Shown here: in pieces, positions 1 to 9,137 of the stretch | How the letters are laid out: every line of letters starts with the position of its first letter | How positions within the stretch are numbered: the first letter of the stretch is position 1 | Source: Crambe crambe | Taxonomy: Eukaryota > Porifera > Demospongiae > Poecilosclerida > Crambeidae | Direction of reading: 5' to 3' | DNA: 64,000 bases | NCBI GenBank assembly: GCA_963924555.1 | Contig: OZ004598.1 | Location: forward strand, 2,132,501-2,196,500 | Program-made: the position numbers and the translations under genes | The notes under the pieces: generated by a model | Database searches by the model: none | Told to the model about the DNA's origin: nothing | Seen by the model: only the letters and a program-made list of their open reading frames with translations

Positions 1-1240
1 GATTGTTCCCACTCCATCAGTTTTGAAGAATTTCCATAAAATCTATTATATACGATATGACATGCTGTATTGATCATTGCAGTCATATTATCGACGTCTG
101 GATCACGATAAAGCTCTGCACCATGCTTCCCACAATCCATAGCAATGAACATGAGGTCAATCTTTGTCATTTCTTTCTTCACAAGATTGCTTATACGTTT
201 CATCGTATATATACGTCGTACAGCAATGGATTGACCATAGAGTTTGTGAGATATAATTAATTATCCATTCCATTCTCAGCATTAAGACTTCAGGAAAGAA
301 CTTTGCAATGTATTTTTGGTCTGATTGAAGTATATCACTGTATCTGGGCTCAATATGGAAATGTGGTCTTGTACACCTCTCTATATTATGAGACACAGGT
401 ACCCGATAAGGATATCTAGTATGATGAAGAATTCCACCCAAACGTTTAAAAATGACTGTTGATCTATGGGTGTAGTATTTTCCATAAACAAACCTAGTGA
501 ACTCTTTATTGGTAATCAGTTTTGAAGAATTGTAGCAGACTTTCCTCATGATCCTAAAATTGTGATGTTGTGCAAATTTCATCACAGAGTCAAAGTATTT
601 TGGTCCATAAAACGTATACTTGTCAATTTCTTTATCAGGCATATTACACTCTCCCATACATTTGCCTCCAGAAAGACACACTAAAATAAGATTCCTAGGA
701 GCATTCTGTATAAATTTACTCCAACCAACAAGAGGAACAAAACTGTGTGACCTTGTAATATCCTTCCAACCATTCAGACTGAAGATATCACGCAGTCGAA
801 TGGTGTTATCATTAGCATCAATTTTAGCAAATCCACTGTTCAAAATAGGACTAGTTTCATCAGCACTGACTTTATAGAAAATCTCAGGAACTCTCTTGCC
901 TAGATTGAATCCAAAAAGTGAGCTGCCACAATTAAAAGGTTTGACAACAAATACTTAACTGGTATTCAAGGAAGCAGCCCAACACTGAAGAGGGAGTATT
1001 AGAAATACTTCCTGTCAGTTGGTCAGAGTAGTGAGTGGATATAATATAGCCTGCATTTCATAAGCTTCTATTCCTGTGTGGGCCCGAGGTATAAACCACT
1101 GAGGCTGAATCACGGCTTAGAATCGGGGTTCTTTGTCTAGCTTTGATCATCCAGATAGTCACTACCAACAATATCATTAAACTTGTCAAGTAAAAATGAT
1201 TCCGACTGTCAGGCATTATGCAGCTGCTGCTCATTATCAT
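1..1240 (-). pseudogene. Broken inverted copy of the type II membrane glycosyltransferase-like gene
   Basis: Read on the minus strand, the stretch shows a hydrophobic signal-anchor (about 1240-1060), then the family N-terminus with STHYSDQLTG (about 1045-1010), and then a long open stretch at 843-157 that matches the two intact copies at 1668 and 5422 (RLRDI, FVQ/FIQNAPRNLIL, GECNMPD, EPRYS). The frame is lost several times: between the signal-anchor and STHYSDQLTG, again near 1000, an in-frame stop near 955, after FFPEVLMLRME near 240, and once more near 45, where YNRFYGNSS continues in another frame. At least five disruptions are visible, and the copy runs off the left edge. It is more diverged from the two intact copies than they are from each other, so it is an older duplicate. 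It is head-to-head with the first intact copy. Confidence 0.8.
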
Positions 1241-1290
1241 GCGCGCGCAGTTTCAATAGCTAGCTAACCCCATAATGCTCGATGGCATCT

Positions 1291-1667
1291 AGCCCAAGCC
1301 CTAGCAGTAGCACCTGGTCTTTTGAACATTCTCGTCTTGCTCTGGTCTTAAAACTACTGAGACGTCTGAGCTCAATGTTGGAAGATATCGCCGCCAGACT
1401 ATAAAATAGCTAGCTAGAGCTCATAATTTTAGTTATAAGCCAAAGCCCCGCCGTTCGGAATAGCCTCCCTTTGCCTTACATCCACTGCTTAGGACTACTT
1501 GTTTCCATCCTTTTTCTTTTGTACACTTTAGGTATTCATCTATTCTTTTTATTCATTGTTGCGACTCGTACCCCGATTTGGGTACGAGCCCCGCCCCTAA
1601 AAACTGTAGAAGAAACAATAGAGGAGCAGAAATGTGCCCTTCCCTCTCTTTTCTTTACCCGTCTAGA
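1291..1667 (+). repeat. Upstream part of the tandem duplication (first copy)
   Basis: The sequence before the first intact glycosyltransferase-like gene is repeated at 5181-5421 before the second, including a CT-rich stretch and the segment with GCTCAATGTTGGA. The first copy holds about 100 extra bases. It probably carries the promoter of both genes, but no clear TATA box stands out. Confidence 0.75.
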
Positions 1668-3032
1668 ATGCGCAATAGGCTTCTCGTTTTGTTCATTTCG
1701 TTGCTAGTGATTACAGTCATTTATATCTCGTCCACGAAAGCTCCCCAACTTACTAGGCCCACTAGAGTTGTCAGAGGCGCAGGAAGCTATATAGTATCCA
1801 CTCACTACTCTGACCAACTGACTGGAAGTGTTTTTAACTTATTTTCTCTCCAGTGTTGGGCAGGTTCTCTGAAGATGAATAAGGTATTCGTGGTGGAACC
1901 TTTTATTCGAGGTGGGTCAATTTTAGGAGTGAATCTAGGCAAAAGAATTCCTGAGGTATTTTATGAAGCTAGAGCTGATAAATATATAACTGCTCCTATT
2001 TTGAATATTGGACATACTGAGCACTTTGACAGTGATAACATTATCCGACTTCAAGATATCTATAGTCTGACTGAATGGAATGATATTTCGCAGATTCACA
2101 ACTATTCTCCCCTTGTTAGCTGGAGAAATTTTGTGCAGAATGCACCTAGGAATCTTATCCTAGTGGATCGTCTATGTCATTCTGGAGGCATGTGTATGGG
2201 AGAATGTAATATGCCTGATGATGAATTTGATTCGTTTTATGAATCGAAATATTTTCTTGATTCTGCAATACCATTTGCACGGCATAACAATTTTGAGATC
2301 ATGAGGAAAGTCTGCATAGATCCATCAAAGCTGATGACCAATGATGAATTCACTAGATTCATCTATGGTAATTATAGTATCAATGAAACAACAGTATTAT
2401 TCAACCATTGGGGTGGAATCGAACGTACCAAGAGTCTTTATCGAATCCCTATCTCTGATTTAGATCAATGCAGTAGACCCTATATCAATTTTGAACCAAG
2501 ATACAGCAGCATGCTTGAATTGGACCACAGAAAATATGTTAAGAAGTTCTTCCCTGCAGGACTTAAATATACCTCTGTGATGCTAAGACTGGAACAGTTA
2601 ATCGTGTACCACAAACTACTAAACAAATCCATAGCACTACAGCGTGTGCATGTGATGCGATGTGTAGATAACTTACTGAAGAAGGTGGAATTGGTCACGA
2701 AAATGACCGATATCGATTATTTATTTCTTGCTATGGATTGTGGGAAGCATGGCTCACAAAAATATCGTGGTCCAAAAAATAATTTGACAGTAATGATAGA
2801 TGAAGCATGTCAGACTTTATATAACAGTTTATATGGAAACACATCAACACTGACTGAGTGGGAACATTCTTTTGACTCAGTGGCTTCATTTCATGTCCCT
2901 GGATACATTGCTTTATTACAGAAGAACATTGCAGCTGGAGGCGACCCTTTGATTCTGGCTGGAGGGGGTGCATTTCAGGCTTCTGCTAGGAAATTGCATA
3001 ATGGATCTTTATATAAGGTCAAAGATTGTTAG
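1668..3032 (+). CDS. Type II membrane glycosyltransferase-like protein, copy 1 (454 aa)
   Basis: Single-exon gene. The start at 1668 (MRNRLLVLF) is preferred over the in-frame ATG at 1578 because it lines up with the only start of the second copy and places a short basic tail directly before a membrane segment (residues about 5-22), giving a type II signal-anchor topology. The lumenal part carries STHYSDQLTG, two close Cys around CHSGGMCMGEC, NHWGG, VMLRLEQLI, FLAMDCGKHGS and a late GGGAFQASA. The order of an R-x-E motif, a hydrophobic F-L-A-x-D strand and a late G-x-F-Q motif resembles GDP-fucose-type (O-FucT-like) GT-B enzymes, so Golgi glycosylation is the best guess. Donor, acceptor and even the fold are inferred. 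Relative to copy 2 it keeps 13 extra residues near position 105 (APILN core), which the broken copy also has. Confidence 0.75.
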   Translation: MRNRLLVLFISLLVITVIYISSTKAPQLTRPTRVVRGAGSYIVSTHYSDQLTGSVFNLFSLQCWAGSLKMNKVFVVEPFIRGGSILGVNLGKRIPEVFYEARADKYITAPILNIGHTEHFDSDNIIRLQDIYSLTEWNDISQIHNYSPLVSWRNFVQNAPRNLILVDRLCHSGGMCMGECNMPDDEFDSFYESKYFLDSAIPFARHNNFEIMRKVCIDPSKLMTNDEFTRFIYGNYSINETTVLFNHWGGIERTKSLYRIPISDLDQCSRPYINFEPRYSSMLELDHRKYVKKFFPAGLKYTSVMLRLEQLIVYHKLLNKSIALQRVHVMRCVDNLLKKVELVTKMTDIDYLFLAMDCGKHGSQKYRGPKNNLTVMIDEACQTLYNSLYGNTSTLTEWEHSFDSVASFHVPGYIALLQKNIAAGGDPLILAGGGAFQASARKLHNGSLYKVKDC

Positions 3033-3580
3033 AAAAAATATGTAGCTATTTATTAGCTATAATTATAGTAAATACTTTGACATTAATAGCTATATAAATA
3101 TCACTGGAATCATGCATAATGCATGCATGCATTGTATAGTTATAGTTCAACCAACATGATATGATATGTATGCAGCCATTCAAAAGAACTGCAGGCAATC
3201 GTAAAATATCTAGGTTCTGGCTTGTTCAATATCCAGATTTCTTGCTACTGCATGTACTGTCACTGCAGCTGCAGTAACTAAGGGTTGTTTTGGCTCATAA
3301 TGAAGGTACATTCAAGGTGTCAAGGAATGTATAGCTACACCATAGTTGTTGATGAATGATAATTCATTAGCATGTCACTAGGTAATTAATAGATATTCAT
3401 AATGCAGACTATAAATGGGTTTTGAATCTAATTAACAACTCCAACTAAAATAAAAGATGCCTGAATGTTTTGCTGTTTTGACACATGCACAGCATTGACT
3501 TAGCAACATCTAAGTCAACAAATGTCTTCATTTTGACATGCATGACATGATGAACAGCATGCACACAGCTGCAGCATTGA
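3033..3580. other. Intergenic, with the empty target site of a MITE
   Basis: No coding signal. The first 80 bases match the 3' flank of the second glycosyltransferase-like copy. The TA at 3087-3088 is the uninterrupted counterpart of the site that holds the 111-bp element at 6780-6890. The rest is TAGC-rich DNA with repeats of CATGACATGATGAA. Confidence 0.7.
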
Positions 3581-3877
3581 CCAGTGGTGGATCTACGTAG
3601 GAGGGGGCATTTCAGGCACATGCCCCCCCCCTCCCCCCTCTCAGTGTGGCCACTTACATTACAGTGGCACTTAATTACATGCTAGCTATTAAAGTAAACA
3701 ACTAGCTAAGCATTAAGTGGGCACAGTTTCCCTAAAAAGGGTGTGGTTAGGAAAAGTGGGCATGGTCGGGTAAAAAATTTTCCGCGCGCAAGCGCACGGA
3801 TATTTTACTATAAGCCTGCATCTATGTGCCCCCCTCCCCCCCTCTCCCCCCTCTAGAAACCCTGGATCCACCCCTGT
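3581..3877. mobile_element. Non-autonomous DNA element with CAGTGGTGGATC-like ends
   Basis: Starts with CAGTGGTGGATCTA and ends with the inverted form TGGATCCACCCCTG. The interior (3709-3808) matches 56308-56405 in a second copy of the family. It contains C-runs and no open frame of its own. Ends are given to within a few bases. Confidence 0.6.
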
Positions 3878-3985
3878 TGACTTAAACATGCATGACATGA
3901 TGAATAACATGTTTAACATTTTTAGTATGTGAAAGAAAAGATGCCTGAAGCTTTTCTAGGAAGAAATTGAGCCTAAGAAATTTGC

Positions 3986-4402
3986 TTGGTGGAAGAAAAA
4001 ATAAAGAGGCCGTTGGATTATTCATCCATAGTCAACATTTCTCCTGTGCACTCCCCCTTTTCAGACTGTAGTTTGGACTCGGGGGGGGGGGGGGGGGGGG
4101 GGAGATCCAAAAGACAAATTTGTGAATGTCCAATAATGATTTTTCCTTCCACCAGAAGTTATGGAGACCTAAGAGCTTCAGAAAGCCTCCTTGCCACTGA
4201 TATTCTTGTAACATCAGCATATCCTGACATTGTGATCATTCAGGATAAGGATATCTTCCTCATTGAACTTACCATTCCTTTTAATTCGCCAGACTCCATT
4301 AAGAACACTCACAGCAGGAAGTCAGAGAAACCAAACTATGTTTCGCTTTTGGGTGATCTTGAAGCGAAAGGACTAGCTATGTGCAACCTTGCTTGCAATT
4401 GA
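3986..4402 (+). pseudogene. Fragment of a transposon-type protein with PD-(D/E)XK-like strand pair
   Basis: The frame reads through a run of about 22 G (4081-4102, giving poly-Gly). It then shows a stretch with RASESLLATDILV, YPDIVIIQDKDIFLIELTIPF and a following KxxxY/LLGDLEAKG-like helix. A P-D, a hydrophobic strand and E-L-T resemble the endonuclease-like tail found in some animal transposable elements. That likeness is from memory of the pattern and not proven. A second frame continues at 4381-4569 (CNLACN-like to SNFRILWPIG), so the fragment is broken. No start context, no upstream domain. Confidence 0.35.
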
Positions 4403-4569
4403 AGTTGGCTCACTTGGGCACTCACGCCCTAGTGCACACAATGATCTACACTACAGTCATGTTTGATGAGGCTGGCTGCATGAATAGCAATTTCCGCATC
4501 CTATGGCCCATAGGGACTCATTTCGTAACACTGAACACAATCTTCTTATTTGACTCATCACTTAGCTAG

Positions 4570-5180
4570 ATCATAATTATTTCATCTCACTTAAGCTACA
4601 TATAGTTTTTGTTGTTGTTGTTCTTTTTTTCTCCTTAACCCCATTGTCAGTCAGATTTGACTTTGTACCCTTGAGACCTAGGGTAGCTTTTATTTTACCT
4701 TGTTCACTTTGCGAATGAAGTTGGTTTACCCCTTTGGTAATGCAGAGAAATCAGAAAAAGTTCTCTATCTGAAAAGTGAAATAGAACTTGACCATTGAAG
4801 AAAACTAGAGAAGAAGATGAAGAGTGCATTGGGAGCTCCAGTGTTACAATTACTGCATATTGATGAACTGAACTGAACCCCTTAACAAAAATAATATGAA
4901 GAATACAGTACTACAGGGGCGCATCCACAGAATTTTGAGTGCTTGTGCATGGAAATTTTTGGATAGCCATGCCCACTTTTTTGATCAGTAAAGTTATGCT
5001 AGCGTGAATTCTGCAAAAATGGATGATTAAATACACCCCTGTGCTAACAATGGAAGCCTTCCTTTGATGTGGTCATAATTTTCCTTTGGTTACATGTACC
5101 GGTTACCGTAGCTAGTCTGGCATAGCTATATTCTCGAATCGACGATGACGATGGCATTTAACTTTAACTTTAGCCCTAGC
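4570..5180. other. Intergenic stretch
   Basis: AT-rich DNA with a short (GTT)n-like run near 4610. No gene, RNA or clear repeat seen before the second upstream duplicate begins at about 5181. Confidence 0.5.
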
Positions 5181-5421
5181 CCAAGCCCTAGCAGTAGCCC
5201 CTGGTCTTTTGAACATTCCGGTCTTGCTCTGGTCTTAAAACTATTGAGATTTCTGAGCTCAATGTTGGAGGATATAGCTAGCTATTTAGGATTACTTGTT
5301 TCCATCCTTTTTCTTTTGTACACTTTAGGTATTCATTAGCTATTCATTGCCCTAGCCTGGTAGTCTGGATACGAGCCCCGCCCCTGAAACTGTAGAAGAA
5401 ACAATAGAGGACCCGTCTAGA

Positions 5422-6720
5422 ATGCGCAGTAAGCATCGAGTTTTGGCGTTCATTTTGCTAGTCATTTTGCTAGTCGTCATCTGGTCCATGGGCCAACTGA
5501 CTAGGCCCGGAAGCTATATAGTATCCACTCACTACTCTGACCAACTGACTGGAAGCGTTTTTAACTTATTTTCTCTCCAGTGTTGGGCAGGTTCTCTAAA
5601 GATGAATAAGGTATTCGTGGTGGAACCTTTTATTCGAGGTGGGTCGATTTTAGGAGTGAATCTAGGCAAAAGAATTCCTGAGGTGTTTTATGAAGCTAGA
5701 GCTGATGAGCACTTTGACAGTGATAACATTATTCGACTTCGAGATATCTATAGTCTGACTGAATGGAATGATATTTCGCAGATTCACAACTATTCTCCCC
5801 TTGTTAGCTGGAGAAATTTTGTGCAGAATGCACCTAGGAATCTTATCCTAGTGGATCGTCTATGTCATTCTGGAGGCATGTGTATGGGAGAATGTAGTAT
5901 GCCTGATGATGAATTTGATTTGTTTTATGAATCGAAATATTTTCTTGATTCTGTAATACCATTTGCACGGCATAACAATTTTGAGATCGTGAGGAAAGTC
6001 TGCATAGATCCATCAAAGCTGATGACCAATGATGAATTCACTAGATTCATCTATGGTAATTATACTATCAATGAAGCAACAGTATTATTCAACCATTGGG
6101 GTGGAATCGAACGTACCAAGAATCTTTATCGAATCCCTATCTCTGATTTAGATCAATGCAGTAGACCCAATATCAATTTTGAACCAAGATACAGCAGCAT
6201 GCTTGAATTGGACCACAGAAAATATGTTGAGAAGTTCTTCCCTGCAGGACTCAAATATACCTCTGTGATGCTAAGACTGGAACAGTTAATTGTGCACCAT
6301 AAACTACTAAGCCAACCTATTAAACTACAGCATGACCATGTGATGAGATGTGTACATAACTTGGTGGAATTGGTCACGAATATAACCAATATCAATCATT
6401 TAAAAAAATTTCTTGCCATGGATTGTGGGAAGCATGGCTCACAGAAATATCGTGGTCCAAAAAACAATTTGACAGTACTGATAGATGAAGCATGTCAGAC
6501 TTTATATAACAGTTTATATGGAAACACATCAACACTGACTGAGTGGGAACATTCTTTTGACTCAGTGGCTTCATTTCATGTCCCTGGATACATTGCTTTA
6601 TTACAGAAGAATATTGCAGCTGGAGGCGACCCTTTGATTCTGGCTGGAGGGGGTGCATTTCAGGCTTCTGCTAGGAAATTGCATAATGGATCTTTATATG
6701 ATAAGGTTGAAGATTGCTAG
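5422..6720 (+). CDS. Type II membrane glycosyltransferase-like protein, copy 2 (432 aa)
   Basis: Tandem paralog of the gene at 1668, nearly identical from STHYSDQLTG to the end. MRSKHRVLAF is followed by a membrane segment (about residues 8-22), so it is a type II protein. The same motifs are present: HSGGMCMGEC, NHWGG, VMLRLEQLI, FLAMDCGKHGS, GGGAFQASA. It lacks a 13-residue segment after RAD that copy 1 and the broken copy retain, which reads as an in-frame deletion here. The duplication includes about 0.4 kb upstream (1291-1667 matches 5181-5421) and the 3' flank up to about 3115 and 6925, so the unit is about 1.8 kb repeated at a spacing of about 3.9 kb. Role: possibly a Golgi O-fucosyltransferase-like enzyme, by weak motif similarity only. 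Confidence 0.75.
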   Translation: MRSKHRVLAFILLVILLVVIWSMGQLTRPGSYIVSTHYSDQLTGSVFNLFSLQCWAGSLKMNKVFVVEPFIRGGSILGVNLGKRIPEVFYEARADEHFDSDNIIRLRDIYSLTEWNDISQIHNYSPLVSWRNFVQNAPRNLILVDRLCHSGGMCMGECSMPDDEFDLFYESKYFLDSVIPFARHNNFEIVRKVCIDPSKLMTNDEFTRFIYGNYTINEATVLFNHWGGIERTKNLYRIPISDLDQCSRPNINFEPRYSSMLELDHRKYVEKFFPAGLKYTSVMLRLEQLIVHHKLLSQPIKLQHDHVMRCVHNLVELVTNITNINHLKKFLAMDCGKHGSQKYRGPKNNLTVLIDEACQTLYNSLYGNTSTLTEWEHSFDSVASFHVPGYIALLQKNIAAGGDPLILAGGGAFQASARKLHNGSLYDKVEDC

Positions 6721-6779
6721 AAAAAATATATAGCTATTTGTTAGCTATAATAATTATAGTAAATACTTTGACATTAATA

Positions 6780-6890
6780 CACTGTAAAAACAAATGTGTA
6801 AAAACAACCCATTTTTAGGTTATTTGAGTTCCAATTTGCAACTCAGTTAACCTAAAAATGGGTTGTTTTTACACATTTGTTTTTACAGTG
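6780..6890. mobile_element. 111-bp perfect foldback MITE with TA target duplication
   Basis: Ends CACTGTAAAAACA and its inverse, with arms of about 50 bp and a short loop. It is flanked by TA at 6778-6779 and 6891-6892. The paralogous 3' flank at 3087-3088 shows a single TA without the element, so the insertion happened after the gene duplication. TA duplication and CACTG-type ends point to mobilisation by a Tc1/mariner-like transposase. Confidence 0.9.
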
Positions 6891-6892
6891 TA

Positions 6893-8370
6893 GCTATATA
6901 AATATCACTGGAATCATACATATTAAGTAGCAGCTGCATTCAATAATACATCGATCATCATAATTATAGCTAGAATTGAAAAACTTTCAGCATTAATATT
7001 GACTACATATAAATCTCTATAGAAAACACAATATGCAGTAGCATAAAAGTGGTTCGGTACGTATATTACATGTAGCAGCTAGCAATATAGAAGACTTCCT
7101 TTGATGTGGTCATAATTTCCTTTTGTGTGGTGAACAGAATACTAACATTCCTTGATATGCCATAATTAATTACAATTACCCTACGAATCACAAGTGGTGG
7201 AGCTTTATGTTCTACGGCTCAGGCAGGTTGACTTCTTCGACATGAGGCTATATTATCTGTACTCAACATAACGATAGTACTAGGTACCATACGTAAGGGG
7301 TGGCACCATCAGACTTTAGTGAGTGATTGAGGCCAGACTTTAGTGGAGTAAGGAGTGACTGGAATACTGCTACACTATATAGTTATTAAGGCATAGGTCT
7401 AACCACTTAACAACAAAATTACATGACATGTTTTAACTTTTACTTGAAATTAAAGCTAAGTAGCTAACTCATGAAAGGAGAGGTAGCTAGCTATATGACT
7501 AATATTCAACCACATCCAGTAAGGTGTTAGCAAATATTCTTCCAGTTCTATACTGAAATAAAGGGGTGTATTATGATCATAAAAGTAATAATCCAGAATC
7601 GTTTCCAGTATTCCAAAATAATTACATGTGAACTCTGCTGTTTAACTTATAAACTGTAGACTTGCATTAAAGTTCAGGTGACCTAGCGAATTAGTTTTCT
7701 CTAGCTCATAAAGACTACAACATGCCTTCAGTACATGTACCCATAGCAACCTAATGAATTATTATAGTACAAGGTGTTGTACAAGATCTGCAGACCCATA
7801 CCAGTACACAAAGATAGTTTTGGTTAGGGGGGCAGTAGCTAGCTATAGGCTACATACTGCACAAAGTACACCATCTAAGGAGGTCGGGGGGCATGTTCCC
7901 CCAGGAAATTTTTGACTTTTAGTTCCCCTTGCCTTAGCTGGTGCAATCTGAGAGGCAAATCTGAGTTTATACATTACCAATAATATACATTGGTTTGTGC
8001 ATGTGATGAGGAGTTTCTACCCTGATTGAATCCTATTGATAATTAGTTAGCTATTATAACTATTATTAATATTATTGTAAACATCTAGAATTTACAGAGG
8101 TTCAGTTCATCTGTCCTGCTTAGTATTCTTGGGAAATTAACAAGTTATTACACTTCATGTCTGGAAGTATATGGTTAGGGATGTTTAGGGGGGCTGTAGC
8201 CCCCCCCCCCCTCCGTCCCCCTGGTTCCTACACCTATGCAGTACAGTGTAGCTATTTAGATGGCGCTATAAAGCTAGTCTGACCCTTTACCCACCACAAT
8301 CCAGGCTGCTGTATGTATCTCATGGTTATTGGTAAAGGGTTGGCTATACCAGACTGCATGTACGTACGTT
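6893..8370. other. Intergenic stretch with low-complexity patches
   Basis: Nothing coding. It holds G/C-run remnants near 7880-7920 and 8185-8225 (blocks of GGGGGG and CCCCCC next to CCAGG or CCTGG), also seen near 60235, which look like ends of a degraded repeat family. Confidence 0.4.
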
Positions 8371-8583
8371 TTGAAATACCTGCCCAATACCTAGTACCTT
8401 GAAATACCTGTAGGTACCTCCCAACACCTTTGAAATACCTTTAGATACCTTAAAATCCTCCGAATACCCCCGAATACCTCTGAATGCCTTAAACACCCCC
8501 CCAATTACCTTGAAATACCTCCAAATACCTCCCAATGCCTTGAAATACACTGTATCTGCCTTGAAATACCTCCCAAAATACCT
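8371..8583. repeat. Degenerate minisatellite built on TTGAAATACCTCC
   Basis: About ten imperfect copies of a unit close to CCTTGAAATACCTCCCAATA follow one another. It lies just downstream of the Skeletor-like gene. The open frame on the minus strand here is only a by-product of the repeat. Confidence 0.8.
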
Positions 8584-8794
8584 AGCTAGGAAAGCAGTAT
8601 TAATTCATTAATTTGTTTCAGAAGGTCAGCAAATGCCATAATACACTACTTCAAATACCAGTATTGGGGGAAATTTTTAGATCTTGTCTCATTATGGCTG
8701 ATTTCAGTCAGCTGATTTTATAACGACACCAGTCACTGCGAAACCATCCATACTCTTCTCACAAGACAACTCATCATAGGGTTACACTACAATA

Positions 8795-8930
8795 GGAGAT
8801 GCAACATGAAATTCTGAAAAAAAAACCAAAGTTTACATAGCCTCCTTTCAAAGTGGCTTTAGAGTTGAAAAAGGATATGTAAATTTTTGTTTGGTGTTCA
8901 TGTTGCAAGATCACTGCAATCCACTGTATT
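8795..8930. mobile_element. Degraded copy of the TTGCAGTGATCT MITE family
   Basis: Contains CATAGCCTCCTTTCAAAGTGG in its left arm and ends with GCAAGATCACTGCAATCC, the same order and wording as the element at 18056-18178. The left end is decayed. Confidence 0.6.
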
Positions 8931-9137
8931 GATTTCCTCAGATCATGCGAGTTGCGGCTGAAAACTTTTATTAATAATACTATTCAGTTTATTAGCAATT
9001 AAAAGTGTCATAAAGAATCAGTACATACTAATAAAAATTGACTTGACATGATGGCTATAATAATAAATAAGTACATGCAGAAACGAGCTGTTTTTTTTTT
9101 GTTAGTAAAATATAATAACATGTTAGTAAGATACGAT

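Noticed and set aside
2480-2973. Minus-strand frames within the glycosyltransferase-like gene (also at 6153-6658)
   Set aside because: They overlap the conserved plus-strand coding sequence antisense and are duplicated with it. No support of their own.
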